From Verrucomicrobium spinosum DSM 4136 = JCM 18804 (lineage in GTDB: Bacteria > Verrucomicrobiota > Verrucomicrobiia > Verrucomicrobiales > Verrucomicrobiaceae), in assembly GCF_000172155.1 (NCBI RefSeq), contig NZ_ABIZ01000001.1:2046001-2110000 (forward strand): DNA of 64,000 bases. The letters are read 5' to 3'. The notes under the pieces were generated by a model. The model had not been told where the DNA came from. It made no database searches and saw nothing but the letters and a program-made list of their open reading frames with translations. This document shows positions 1 to 8,778 of the stretch, piece after piece. Within the stretch, counting starts at the first letter, position 1. The number at the start of each line of letters is the position of its first letter. Position numbers and translations under genes: made by a program.

Positions 1-31
1 TACGCTCGGTCGACCTGTGGCTATTCATGGT

Positions 32-46
32 GAACCCTCCGGGTTC
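32..46. repeat. Small hairpin GAACCC-TCC-GGGTTC
   Basis: A six-base stem with a TCC loop lies in the otherwise featureless first 143 bases. No convincing gene is visible there: the open frame from 27 to 272 runs across the end of the insertion sequence and resembles no family I know. The hairpin may belong to the same intergenic palindrome population as the one at 113-129. Confidence 0.4.
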
Positions 47-112
47 GGGAAATATGGGTATGCTGAGTGATTATGCCATCGGGCAAGGGGCGGACGTGTT
101 CAGAAATGTGGT

Positions 113-129
113 AGAGCCGTCCCGGCTCT
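113..129. repeat. Palindrome AGAGCCG-TCC-CGGCTCT just outside the IS left end
   Basis: Seven-base arms with a three-base loop. It resembles the palindromes at 2241-2259, 32529-32547 and 32574-32594, which share the pattern of a G-rich stem ending in CCG around a three-base loop. It lies 15 bases outside the left inverted repeat of the insertion sequence. Confidence 0.5.
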
Positions 130-143
130 TGGCGGCGCAGCGT

Positions 144-2233
144 CTAGCCCGACTTGGCGGATTGCCGGGGTTGATGATCCTCCAGCCCTTGATTTTGCGA
201 CATTGGGTTCAAAAAGTCTTCACTACATCTTCCGCCATTTCGCGACCTTCCGGGGTCTGCTTCAACCAGTGATTTTGGGCGGGGCCTGTTCAGGCAGCGT
301 GATCTTGAGCTGGTCCAGCAGCAGTTGCAGATCCTTTGAAGGCTGCGTGTGGCGGCTCATCACCACCTCCCTTCCATCAGTTGTGGGCAGATGCACATCG
401 AGCATCTGCACCGTCGCGAACTTCTCCAGCACACTTCGCGGTGTCAGCCCGCTGGCCGTCAGCCTCAAGCGCGCCTTGAGCGTCACCTGCAGGCAGTACG
501 CCAGGAACGACACGAAGAGGTGCGCTTCAATGCGATGGTCCAACTGGTGGTGCACCGGCCGGATCCCCAGATCGTGTTTGAGCTCCTTGAACGCCTGCTC
601 CACCTCCACCAGTTGCAGGTAATACTCCCAGAGCTTCGCGGGATCGGTCTCCGTCAAATTGGTGCGCAGCAGGTAACGCCCCTCCCGCCGCCATCCTTCA
701 CGCAACAGCTTGCGGTCCAGCTCCCAGCTCAGAGTCGCCCGCTGCCGGCCCTTGCCCTTGCTCTTGCTCTTGCTCTGGTCTTTGCCTGTTGCTGGCTGCA
801 ACTGCACGCTGACCTTGACAAAGCGCGCATCCCGCCCCGCCTCCTTTTTGGCGGCACCCAACGCTTCGTACATCGCATCACGGTGCAGGGGGCGCTTGCG
901 CTTGCGCAACCCTTCCAGGGCATCCAGATACTTGCGCAGCCGGCGCCGACGCATCGAGCGTTCCTTGGCCACACGGTCCTGGCTTTGGGCCAGTACATAA
1001 GTCTCCCCTTCATGCGGCAGCAGTTTGACGCGCACCTGGGGGCGGGCCTGCTGCCAGGGTTGCCGGGCCAGTGACTCCTCCAGCTTGCTCAAGCGTCCTT
1101 TGGGCGTGCCCACCAGATAGCTCACCGGCGGAGTGCTCTGCCGCATCTGTTCAAGGGTCTCTTCAGTCGGGATGCCCCGGTCCATGACCCAGATGCGTTG
1201 GGCCTTGCCGTACTGGTCTTCGATCCTGGCCAGGAAGCTCTTGAGGGTGCTCTTGTCGGTGGTGTTGCCCGGCAGCACCTCATAGGCCAGCGGGAAGCCT
1301 TCGGGGGTGACGATGAGGGCAATGACCACCTGCACGCAGTCGCTGCGCTTGTCGCGGCTGTAACCAAAGCGGCGCAGACCGGTGGGGTTGTCCGGCGGGT
1401 TGCTTTCAAAGTAGGTGCTGGTCAGATCATACAGCAGCACCTCATAACGGGCTCCAAACAGGTCGCGCCAGCGCTCGGTGAGATGATCAAACAAGGCACG
1501 CTTGTGGGCCAGGATCTTGTCATGGCATTCGTAGAGACGGTGGATCTCGGCCAGGGCGAAGTCCGCGCCCAGCAGGTCGGCAATGGCCGTCTGGTCAAAC
1601 CAGTGGCGGTGCAGCCGCCATTCGCTGCCCGGTTCGATGAGCCGGTAGAGCACCAGGGTCTGGAGCACCAGATCCCAGCGGGTGCCCTCACGACTGGGCG
1701 GCAGACGTGGTCGCCAGAAGTCAGCCAGGAGCAACTGCTCCCAGAGCAGGCAGGCCAGCCAGCAGGCCCCCCATTGCCGGGGCCGTTCCAGCCGCATGGC
1801 CGCAAGGCGCAGACGCACAATGGGCAACTCATCAACACCGACCTGCTCGGGAGCATGATCTTCGGCAAAGAGGGCCACCTGTTGAGGAGCGCTCTGGTCT
1901 TTGCCGAAGAGTTCAACCGTCTTGCGCCAGGAGGCTTCCTGACGACCATTGAGTTCACCCAGATAAAGGACGTGCCGCTGGACCACCTGCCGGGAACTGA
2001 TCCGCCGGTTTTCGACGATGCTCCAGTAGAGGTGCTCTTTGCCATCCTTGAGCCGTTTGGTGGAACGCAGGAACATGATGGCCCAAGAAGTTAGCCAGCA
2101 AAACGCGCGTGCAACCACCAAGGTCTGCACTACAAGCCGTTTTTGAAACGGACCCTCGCAAAATCAAGGGTTGCAGCTCGATGGCAGGCCCAAAAATGCC
2201 AAAATCGGCCGCGAATCCGCCAAGTTGGGCTAG
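144..2233 (-). mobile_element. IS1634-like insertion sequence with imperfect terminal inverted repeats
   Basis: The outer ends read CTAGCCCGACTTGGCGGATT at 144-163 and, as reverse complement, CTAGCCCAACTTGGCGGATT at 2214-2233 (one mismatch in 20). An inner repeat CCCTTGATTTTGCGA lies at 186-200 and inverted at 2156-2170, followed by TTCAAAAA-like sequence on both sides. A single DDE transposase gene fills the interior. CTAG occurs at both extremities; being palindromic, it could be part of the inverted repeat or a 4-bp target duplication. The element sits between two related palindromes (113-129 and 2241-2259) and next to a decayed membrane-protein gene. It appears complete. Confidence 0.85.
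262..2076 (-). CDS. IS1634-family DDE transposase
   Basis: 604-residue transposase that would cut and join the ends of the surrounding element. The frame stays open upstream to 2130, but the family normally begins with a sequence like MFLRSTKRLKDGKEHLYW, which places the start at 2076. Acidic catalytic positions can be read: D in LLYDLTSTYFES, D in IWVMDRGIPTEE, and E in the YYLQLVEVEQAFKELK block, which is the Y-(2)-R-(3)-E-(6)-K-type signature of IS4/IS1634 enzymes. A lysine-rich low-complexity stretch (KDQSKSKSKGKGRQR) lies between the second D and the E. There is no frameshift or internal stop, so the enzyme is probably functional. Confidence 0.9.
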   Translation of the reverse strand: MFLRSTKRLKDGKEHLYWSIVENRRISSRQVVQRHVLYLGELNGRQEASWRKTVELFGKDQSAPQQVALFAEDHAPEQVGVDELPIVRLRLAAMRLERPRQWGACWLACLLWEQLLLADFWRPRLPPSREGTRWDLVLQTLVLYRLIEPGSEWRLHRHWFDQTAIADLLGADFALAEIHRLYECHDKILAHKRALFDHLTERWRDLFGARYEVLLYDLTSTYFESNPPDNPTGLRRFGYSRDKRSDCVQVVIALIVTPEGFPLAYEVLPGNTTDKSTLKSFLARIEDQYGKAQRIWVMDRGIPTEETLEQMRQSTPPVSYLVGTPKGRLSKLEESLARQPWQQARPQVRVKLLPHEGETYVLAQSQDRVAKERSMRRRRLRKYLDALEGLRKRKRPLHRDAMYEALGAAKKEAGRDARFVKVSVQLQPATGKDQSKSKSKGKGRQRATLSWELDRKLLREGWRREGRYLLRTNLTETDPAKLWEYYLQLVEVEQAFKELKHDLGIRPVHHQLDHRIEAHLFVSFLAYCLQVTLKARLRLTASGLTPRSVLEKFATVQMLDVHLPTTDGREVVMSRHTQPSKDLQLLLDQLKITLPEQAPPKITG

Positions 2234-2240
2234 CAAGAAC

Positions 2241-2259
2241 AAGAACCGAGACGGTTCTT
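2241..2259. repeat. Palindrome AAGAACCG-AGA-CGGTTCTT at the IS right border
   Basis: Perfect eight-base arms with an AGA loop, seven bases beyond the right inverted repeat. The same palindrome with the loop inverted (TCT) occurs at 32529-32547, about 30 kb away, so this is a dispersed intergenic repeat and not part of the insertion sequence. Together with the IS end it accounts for most of the gene-free stretch 2077-2386. Confidence 0.65.
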
Positions 2260-2386
2260 CTACAGTGGCTGTCGCAAGAGCGATGAGGAGTGACATGGCC
2301 TCGCGCCAGGGCCACGAGCTACCTGGCAGTCCGGAGGGCGGTTCGGTCTGCAACGTTTGTCAGGCAGATCAGAATCACGCCGCAGA

Positions 2387-2799
2387 GGCGTAGAGGGTCA
2401 GGATATCCCCCTGAAACAGCAGCACCCCGATGATCAGCAAGGCTGCCATCCGGCGCAGAAGCGCGGGCGCAACCGCCTTGCCGATGTATTCCAGGGAGCA
2501 GGTTGCAGCGTGAAGCTGTAACCGAACAGGAAAGCGAACCAGCGGTAGAACTTGGTCTCGAACAACAGGGCGACGAGCCACCTCGCCCCTTGGCTTCACA
2601 CGTCGGCAAACTGGGGATCGATCACGCCGCTCCCATAGTAGGGCGAAGCAAAGGCCATAATGTTCACCAGCAGGATGCCCGCCAGGACCAGGCCGCGCAG
2701 GGCGTCCAGCTCCTCGATGCGGGTCGAGGACCTGCCGATGGGGTGGCAGCGGGACTGGTGAGAGCGCCTGCCGGAGCTGACAAGGGGACATGCAGCCAT
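2387..2799 (-). pseudogene. Decayed DUF418/YeiB-like membrane protein, N-terminal remnant
   Basis: From 2799 one frame reads RIEELDALRGLVLAGILLVNI followed by a hydrophobic stretch, the start of the DUF418 (YeiB) membrane family. It is broken by an in-frame TGA after FADV near 2596. The same frame then continues with RWLVALLFETKFYRWFAFLFGYSF, after which similarity jumps to another frame reading YIGKAVAPALLRRMAALLIIGVL and GDILTLYA. A nonsense mutation and a small deletion or frameshift are therefore visible, and the rest of the normally about 400-residue protein is absent. The function is lost. The native role of the family is not well defined. Confidence 0.7.
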
Positions 2800-2920
2800 G
2801 TCCCGGACTCAGGTCTGGTGCGCCTTGAAATTGTGTCCATCGGTCACGGCGGGCGATGCGTTGCGGGTTTGCCGTGGGCTACGGGTTGTCCGCCTGGGCC
2901 GGTGATGAAGCGGGGGCATG

Positions 2921-2948
2921 AAAAAAGGGAGTCGCGAGACTCCCTTTT
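2921..2948 (-). terminator. Rho-independent terminator of the pst operon
   Basis: An 11-bp stem (AAAAGGGAGTC / GACTCCCTTTT) with a GCGA tetraloop lies 27 bases beyond the stop codon of the last pstB gene. Read on the minus strand, the stem ends in a run of T. It is a strong intrinsic terminator and marks the 3' end of the phosphate operon. Confidence 0.85.
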
Positions 2949-2974
2949 CCAATTCGATCCTGGTCCGTGTCCGA

Positions 2975-3805
2975 TCAACCCATGCGACCGCTCAGATAGC
3001 GCTCGGTCTGCTCGTTCTCCGGGGTGGAGAAGAGGGTCATGGTGTTGTTGAATTCGATCAACTTGCCCAGATAGAAGAAGGCGGTCTTGTCGGAGACGCG
3101 GACGGCCTGCTCCATGTTGTGGGTGACGATGACAATGGTGTAGTCTTTCTTGAGCTGGTGGATGAGCTCTTCGATCTTGGCCGTGGCGATCGGGTCCAGC
3201 GCGGCACACGGCTCGTCCATGAGCACCACTTCCGGTCTCACGGAAAGGGTGCGGGCGATGCAAAGACGCTGCTGCTGACCCCCGGAGAGGCCGAGGGCGC
3301 TTTCATGAAGGCGGTCCTTCACTTCTTCCCAAAGGGTTGCGGAACGCAGGCTGCGCTCCACGGTCTCAGCGATGAGCTTCTTGTTTTTCATGCCCGCCAC
3401 TTCGAGACCGTAGGCCACATTCTCGAAGATGCTGCGGGGGAAGGGATTGTACTTCTGGAACACCATGCCGACCTTGCGGCGTAACGCGATGACGTCGAGG
3501 TCCGGGTGGTTGATGTCCACATTCCCCAAGGTAATGTTGCCCTTGGTGATGCGGGCACCTTCGATCATGTCGTTGATGCGGTTGATGCAGCGCAGCAGAG
3601 TGGACTTGCCGCAGCCGGACGGGCCGATGAAAGCGGTGACCTCGCGCTGGGCGATGCCCATGTTGACTCCGAAGAGCGTCTGGCGGGCACCATAGGCGAA
3701 ATCCACTTCATTGATCTTCAGCAGCGGCTGCGTGGTCGCGGACGACGCAGCAGCAGTGCTGGCGGAGGAGCTGGACACGGAAGGAGGGGCGACTGTTTGA
3801 GTCAT
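2975..3805 (-). CDS. pstB: Phosphate ABC transporter ATP-binding protein (copy 1)
   Basis: 276-residue ATPase that powers phosphate import through PstCA. Walker [10 protein letters not shown], the Q-loop in [10 protein letters not shown], signature LSGGQQQR and Walker B VVLMDEP are all intact, and the H-loop reads IVTHN. The N-terminus carries an Ala/Ser/Thr-rich leader of about 25 residues before the ATPase core. It is the last gene of the operon, 57 bases after the second pstB. The C-terminus ([16 protein letters not shown]) is typical of PstB. Having two pstB genes in tandem is unusual but known in some bacteria. A dimer partner role for the two copies is inference. Confidence 0.95.
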   Translation of the reverse strand: MTQTVAPPSVSSSSASTAAASSATTQPLLKINEVDFAYGARQTLFGVNMGIAQREVTAFIGPSGCGKSTLLRCINRINDMIEGARITKGNITLGNVDINHPDLDVIALRRKVGMVFQKYNPFPRSIFENVAYGLEVAGMKNKKLIAETVERSLRSATLWEEVKDRLHESALGLSGGQQQRLCIARTLSVRPEVVLMDEPCAALDPIATAKIEELIHQLKKDYTIVIVTHNMEQAVRVSDKTAFFYLGKLIEFNNTMTLFSTPENEQTERYLSGRMG

Positions 3806-3862
3806 GGGGCAGGGTGGGTTCGCACTCTTTTGCCGGAAATAGGAGGGAGGGCGGCGGAGTGA

Positions 3863-4711
3863 TCAGCTGAACTGACCACGGACGTAGTCTTCCGTTTTCT
3901 TCTGCTGGGGATTGCCGAAGATCTGGTCAGTTTCAGCGAACTCGATGAGTTCTCCCAGATACATGAAGGCGGTGAGTTCCGCCACACGGCGGGCCTGCTG
4001 CATGTTGTGGGTGACGATGACCACGGTGTAGTCTTTCTTCAGATCCACGATGAGTTCTTCCACCTTGAGGGTGGCGATGGGGTCGAGGGCGGAGCAAGGC
4101 TCATCCATGAGCAGCACGTCCGGCTTGACGGCCACGGCGCGGGCGATGCAGAGGCGCTGCATCTGGCCGCCGGAGAGGCCGAAGGCGTTGGTCTTCAGAC
4201 GGTCCTTGCATTCCTCCCAGAGGGCTGCGGCCTTCAGTGCGTACTCGCAGGCGTCATCCAGCTCGGACTTCTTCTTCACACCGTTGATGCGGAGACCGTA
4301 CACGACGTTCTCGTAGATGCTCTTGGGGAAGGGATTGTACTTCTGGAAGACCATGCCCACCTGACGGCGGAGCTGGGTGGTGTCCACATCGGCATCATAG
4401 ATGTTCTTGCCCTTGATGACCACCTCACCGCCGGAGATGTGAGCTCCAGCGATACGGTCGTTGATGCGGTTGAAGCAGCGCAGGAGGGTGGACTTGCCGC
4501 AACCGGAGGGACCAATGAATGCGGTGACCTGGCGGGAAGGGATCTCCATGTTGATGCCATGGAGGGCGCGCTTGGTTCCGTAGTTGAAGTCCATGTTCCG
4601 GACGGAAATCATAGTCTCCCCGGTAGGGGCGGCCTCAGGTGCCTCGACCGATTTCGTTTCGGTAGTTTTAAGAACTTCCACGGCTTTTTGGGGTGGTTCG
4701 GCGGTTACCAT
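3863..4711 (-). CDS. pstB: Phosphate ABC transporter ATP-binding protein (copy 2)
   Basis: 282-residue PstB with Walker [27 protein letters not shown], signature LSGGQMQR, Walker B VLLMDEP and switch His in IVTHNMQQ. The start at 4711 overlaps the end of pstA by 7 bases, so translation is probably coupled. This gives a charged leader of about 33 residues before [12 protein letters not shown], which could be an alternative start. The ATPase core is clearly related to copy 1 throughout but diverges at many positions, so the duplication is old and not a recent tandem copy. Confidence 0.95.
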   Translation of the reverse strand: MVTAEPPQKAVEVLKTTETKSVEAPEAAPTGETMISVRNMDFNYGTKRALHGINMEIPSRQVTAFIGPSGCGKSTLLRCFNRINDRIAGAHISGGEVVIKGKNIYDADVDTTQLRRQVGMVFQKYNPFPKSIYENVVYGLRINGVKKKSELDDACEYALKAAALWEECKDRLKTNAFGLSGGQMQRLCIARAVAVKPDVLLMDEPCSALDPIATLKVEELIVDLKKDYTVVIVTHNMQQARRVAELTAFMYLGELIEFAETDQIFGNPQQKKTEDYVRGQFS

Positions 4712-5865
4712 TTGTATTTGGCGCGGAGTTTACGACGGAGCAAGACCGAAGCGGTGGCAAGGGTCATGACGAGAACGAGGAAGACGAAAACGGAGCCATA
4801 CTGGGCGCGCTCCGAGTATTCATTCTGCGGGATGCGGGCGGCCAGGGTGTAGATGTGATAGGGAAGGGCCTGCACGGACTCCGTGAAGACGCCCCCGAAG
4901 CCTGCTTCACCCTGCCAGGGCAGCTTGTCTTTGAAGGCCAGGGCTGCGGTGAACATGATCGGGGCTGTCTCGCCAGCGGCGCGGGCGATGCCCAAGATGC
5001 TGGAGGTCAAGATGCCCGGCATGGCAAAGGGCAGCACGCTGCGCCAGATGGTCTGCCAGCGGGTGGCACCCAGGGCGAGGGAAGTCTCGCGGAAACCCAT
5101 TGGCACCGCGCGGAGGCACTCCTCACTGGCGGTGATGATGACCGGAAGGATGACGAAGGCGAGGGTGAAGGCACCGCTCAGGACGCTCGTGTCCCAGCCC
5201 TGGAAGCTCATCTGGGTGAATCCCAGCGGAATCACCAGCAGGGCCCTATCCAGCGGGGTGTTGGTAAAGACGGGAGCTGCCAGAACGAAGACCCCGAGAC
5301 CAAAGAGGCCGAAGACCACGGAGGGCACGCCAGCGAGGTTCAGGATGGCCAGCCGTACCCACTCAATGAACTTGCCGGGCTTGGCGTACTCGCTGAGGTA
5401 GATCGCTGATGAGATGCCGAGGAAGAGGGCAACCACAATGCAGACCAAGACCAGCAGGAAGGTGCCCACAATGGGGCCGAGGATCCCGCCGCCGGAGTAG
5501 GAGATGGTCTTTTCCTGGCGGAGGTTGTCACCGAGCTGGTGCTTGATGGCATCCGCTCCTTTCGGGTCGGTCTTGTAGATGTGGCCCTGCTTGTCCTCCA
5601 GCACGTGGAGGGTTTCAGGCAGCTTCGTGAGGAACTCCACATTGATGAAAGGGGCTTTGGCCTGGAACAGGATGGGCGAGCCCTTGACAATGATGTGGAG
5701 AAAGATCGCCGCGGTGGCGAACAGGATGAGGTAGGTGGCGCCGCGCAACACGGATCTGACGATGAACTCGTAAGTCTCGAGGTGCGACCTGCGCTTTGCA
5801 AAGGGGTTTTCCAGCAGGGCTGAAGGGGCGGGTGCGTGCATGGGAGCAGGAGAGGGTGGTCTCAA
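4705..5865 (-). CDS. pstA: Phosphate ABC transporter permease PstA
   Basis: 386-residue inner-membrane permease that forms the phosphate channel with PstC. After a cytoplasmic leader and a first membrane segment near residues 38-60 there is a periplasmic insert of about 75 residues (around [14 protein letters not shown]). The six-helix permease core follows, with the ABC-interaction loop at [21 protein letters not shown]. The family is often about 280-300 residues, and the excess is the leader plus the insert. It lies 36 bases after pstC and overlaps pstB copy 2 by 7 bases. Confidence 0.95.
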   Translation of the reverse strand: MRPPSPAPMHAPAPSALLENPFAKRRSHLETYEFIVRSVLRGATYLILFATAAIFLHIIVKGSPILFQAKAPFINVEFLTKLPETLHVLEDKQGHIYKTDPKGADAIKHQLGDNLRQEKTISYSGGGILGPIVGTFLLVLVCIVVALFLGISSAIYLSEYAKPGKFIEWVRLAILNLAGVPSVVFGLFGLGVFVLAAPVFTNTPLDRALLVIPLGFTQMSFQGWDTSVLSGAFTLAFVILPVIITASEECLRAVPMGFRETSLALGATRWQTIWRSVLPFAMPGILTSSILGIARAAGETAPIMFTAALAFKDKLPWQGEAGFGGVFTESVQALPYHIYTLAARIPQNEYSERAQYGSVFVFLVLVMTLATASVLLRRKLRAKYKW

Positions 5866-5901
5866 TCTCTGGTATTAGGAAAGAACCAAATCGCTTGGGG
5901 G

Positions 5902-7833
5902 TCAGATCTTGGGAAGCTGGAAGCGCTTCACGACTTTGCGGGAGACGAAGTTGATGAAGAGGGAGATGGTGAAAAGGAGGATGCCCACCATGAAAAGCGC
6001 CTGCCAGTGGGAGCTGCCCTTGGACACCTCACCCAGTTCCTGGGCGATAATGCCTGTGAGGGTGTGGGCTGGCTGAAAGACAGTGCCGATGCCGTCAGAG
6101 AAGTCGGGGATGGCAATTCGGTTGCCTGCGACCAGGAGCACCACCATCGTTTCACCAATGATACGGCCCAAGCCCAGGAGCATCGCGGCAAACACACCGG
6201 AGAGGGAGGCGGGGAAGATCACGCGGAAGACGGTCTGGAGCTTGGTGGCCCCCAGGGCCTCGCTGGCCTCACTGAAGGCACGAGGCACGTTCTGGATGGC
6301 ATCCTCGGCGAGGCTGAACATCGTGGGGATGGCCATGAGCGCGAGCAGCAGGCCGGCGTTGAACATGTTTAGTCGTTCCTGAACCGGGAAACCGGGGATC
6401 CATTGTAACCAGGCCACATTGCTGGTCTCCTTGATGAGGTCGCCCACCACGGAGATGCCGATGAAGCCGAGCACCACGGAGGGGATGGCCTGGATGAATT
6501 CAATGAAGGGCTTGATGAGCTCCTGCTCGCGGGGGGAGGCGAACTGGTTCGTGTAGATCGCGGCAGCCACGCTCAAAGGCAGGGCGATGACCAGGGCGAT
6601 GATGGCGATCATGAGGGAGCCGGTCAGCAGGGGCACCACACCGTAAAAGTCCTGCCAGGAGCTGTTGGTGATCCAGTCGCCGCCGAACAGGAAGGCGGTA
6701 AGGGCTTGAACCATCGGAATGGGCTTGTCCCATTGCCAGGCTTTCATGAGGGCCGGGGACTCTTCAGCATGACTGAGGTGCTTGGGGAGCTGCTTGCGCA
6801 CTTCATTGATGAGTGCGGTGGACTCCTTGGTTTCACCCTTCTGGGGGACCTTTTCCATGGCGGCCCTAATGGCGGCGACATAGGTTGGGACCATGGCCTC
6901 ATACTCGGGAAGCTTGGCCACGATGGGCTCGATCTTGCTCTTGTAGTCGATGGCCTCCAGCGAGGTGGCATCCGCCTCTTTCTGGAAGTTGGCTTTGGCT
7001 TCGGGGGTCTTGGCGGATTCAGCGGCGGCCAGCAACTGGGCCTTGGCGTCTTCTGCCATATGCTGCTGCACAGCGGCCTCTTTTGTGGACTTGGCCAGTT
7101 CGGCGATTCCATCGTGAAGCTCCACGATGGGTTCGGCAGCCTCTTCAAAGGCCTCAACGGCTTCGAGGAAACCCGCGTATTTATCTTTGGCGATGCGGTC
7201 CTGCTCGGCGAACTCGGCGCTCAGGGTCTTGAGGATCGCGGGAAGTTCGGCGGCGTCGGGCTGTAGCGTGCTGAGATCGGAAGCGATCTGGCGGCGTTCT
7301 TCAGCGCTGAACACATCCGGGAAAACCTCTTCAGCCACGGCTTTTGCGTTGGCCTCGTTGAGGGCCTGGCGGGCTTGTGCGAGTTTTTCCGGCGGGGTGC
7401 CGGCAGTTTCGACGGCCTCAGTGACGGCCTCCCTGAGGCGGGCCGTTTTTTCCTCAATCCTGCCTTTGGCCAGGAACAGGGCGTCGCGGCGGACCTGGGC
7501 TTTTTGGGTGAGGGTGGCCGTGTCCGCGTTGACCGCGCGGTTCAGTTTGCTCAGGAGTGCGGTGTTTTCCGTAAGGGGCTTCTGGATGAAGTCGCAGAAC
7601 TCCAGGCCCGCCTGGCGGTACACCTTCAGTTCAAACTGGTAGGTGGGGATGAATCCCGTGCCTTCTTTGAGCAGGGAGTACATGATGAGGAAGAGCGTCA
7701 GGATCGTGACGGCGGCGCTTCCTGTGAAAAAGTGTTTGATCAAGCTTTGGCGGTCCACCCGCAGCCCGAGGAAAGTGGGCGGCTTGATGAGACCTTGAAA
7801 GTCACTGCTGGGGCTGGGCTTGTCCTCGTTCAT
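5902..7833 (-). CDS. pstC: Phosphate ABC transporter permease PstC with a very large periplasmic insert
   Basis: 643 residues, about twice the usual PstC (around 310-330). A first membrane helix (about residues 33-53, AAVTILTLFLIMYSLL) is followed by some 320 residues rich in Ala, Glu, Lys and Gln with heptad-like spacing. This is probably a long coiled-coil or helical-bundle domain exposed to the periplasm. The standard permease core then begins near residue 395 (DFYGVVPLLTGSLMIAIIALV) and carries the EAA-type loop FSEASEALGATKLQTVFRVIFP. The operon position between pstS and pstA fixes the role in phosphate uptake. What the insert does is unknown; contact with PstS or the cell wall is speculation. 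Confidence 0.93.
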   Translation of the reverse strand: MNEDKPSPSSDFQGLIKPPTFLGLRVDRQSLIKHFFTGSAAVTILTLFLIMYSLLKEGTGFIPTYQFELKVYRQAGLEFCDFIQKPLTENTALLSKLNRAVNADTATLTQKAQVRRDALFLAKGRIEEKTARLREAVTEAVETAGTPPEKLAQARQALNEANAKAVAEEVFPDVFSAEERRQIASDLSTLQPDAAELPAILKTLSAEFAEQDRIAKDKYAGFLEAVEAFEEAAEPIVELHDGIAELAKSTKEAAVQQHMAEDAKAQLLAAAESAKTPEAKANFQKEADATSLEAIDYKSKIEPIVAKLPEYEAMVPTYVAAIRAAMEKVPQKGETKESTALINEVRKQLPKHLSHAEESPALMKAWQWDKPIPMVQALTAFLFGGDWITNSSWQDFYGVVPLLTGSLMIAIIALVIALPLSVAAAIYTNQFASPREQELIKPFIEFIQAIPSVVLGFIGISVVGDLIKETSNVAWLQWIPGFPVQERLNMFNAGLLLALMAIPTMFSLAEDAIQNVPRAFSEASEALGATKLQTVFRVIFPASLSGVFAAMLLGLGRIIGETMVVLLVAGNRIAIPDFSDGIGTVFQPAHTLTGIIAQELGEVSKGSSHWQALFMVGILLFTISLFINFVSRKVVKRFQLPKI

Positions 7834-7971
7834 GCGATGTTACGGGCAAAACTTGATCGAAGCTGGGACTGGAAGAGGGAGCTAAGTCTGGTGAGACAAA
7901 AAGCCCGAGGGGAGGCGGCAGATGCTGTCTCCCATCGGGCGAGATTCACGGGATGAGTCTGTTTCGGAGTC

Positions 7972-8778
7972 TTACTTGGCGGGGATGAAGCCCACCAGCT
8001 GGGAGACCTTCTTGCCAGCGTCGCTGTGCACGAAGTCGATGAACTCTTTCACTTTGCCCTGGGGGGCACCGTTCGTGTAGAAGAAGGTGGGGCGGCTGTA
8101 AGCATAGCCTTTCACGTTCTCAGGGGTGGGGGCGGTGCCATCAATGGAGATCGCTTTGACGCCTTTGCCATGAGCGTAGGCGAGGCCCACGTAACCGACG
8201 CCACCGGCGTTGCCAGCCGTTTCGGACACGATCTGCTCGTTGCCAGCCATCTTCTGGCTGCTGGAGGCGTAGTCTTTGCCCTTCATAGCAAGGGACTGCC
8301 AGTCTTTGTAGGTGCCGGAGGAGGTGTTGCGGGTGTACACGGAGATCGGGCCGGGGGTGCCGCCCACTTCGCTCCAGTCTTTAATGGCACCGGTGAAGAT
8401 CCCAGCGATCTGCTTCTTGGTCAGATTGGTCACCGGGTTGTTCTTGTTCACCACAACGGCGATCATGTCCCAGGCCACTTCGTGTTCGGTGAGGAACACG
8501 CCCTTCGTCTTGGCGAAAGTGCGCTCGTCATCCTTCACCTTGCGGGAGGACATGCCGATTTCGGCGGTGCCTGCGGCGAGGTTGGTGAAAGCGGTGGAGG
8601 ATCCTTCAGCCGCGATGTCAAAGCTGACGCCGCCGCCCTGCTTCTTAAACTGTTCTGCCCACTGGGGGACGAGCTTCGCACCCAGCGTGTCGGAGCCGCG
8701 CACGCGCAGCACGCTCTGGGCGTTCAATCCGGCCGTGAACGCGAGGGCCAGCAGCGAGGTGATGATGGTGGATTTCAT
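7972..8778 (-). CDS. pstS: Periplasmic phosphate-binding protein PstS
   Basis: 268-residue secreted phosphate-binding protein. The signal peptide MKSTIITSLLALAFTAGLNAQ is followed by the PstS-like PBP fold. Recognisable phosphate-contact segments are LRVRGSDTLG, AEGSSTAFTNLAAGTAEIGMSSR, NTSSGTYKDW and AGNAGGVGYVGLAY. It is the first gene of the operon, with 138 bases separating it from pstC. A start at 8778 is supported by the signal peptide. phoU, phoB and phoR are not present in this window. Expression under phosphate starvation is expected from the family, but I could not find a convincing Pho box upstream. Confidence 0.93.
   Translation of the reverse strand: MKSTIITSLLALAFTAGLNAQSVLRVRGSDTLGAKLVPQWAEQFKKQGGGVSFDIAAEGSSTAFTNLAAGTAEIGMSSRKVKDDERTFAKTKGVFLTEHEVAWDMIAVVVNKNNPVTNLTKKQIAGIFTGAIKDWSEVGGTPGPISVYTRNTSSGTYKDWQSLAMKGKDYASSSQKMAGNEQIVSETAGNAGGVGYVGLAYAHGKGVKAISIDGTAPTPENVKGYAYSRPTFFYTNGAPQGKVKEFIDFVHSDAGKKVSQLVGFIPAK

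Noticed and set aside
27-272. Small open frame at the left edge
   Set aside because: It crosses the left inverted repeat of the insertion sequence and resembles no known protein.
1198-2094. Long plus-strand frame antisense to the transposase
   Set aside because: It mirrors the transposase reading frame, as is common in GC-rich coding sequence, and resembles no family. The same applies to plus-strand frames across the pst genes (for example 4007-4852) and many others.
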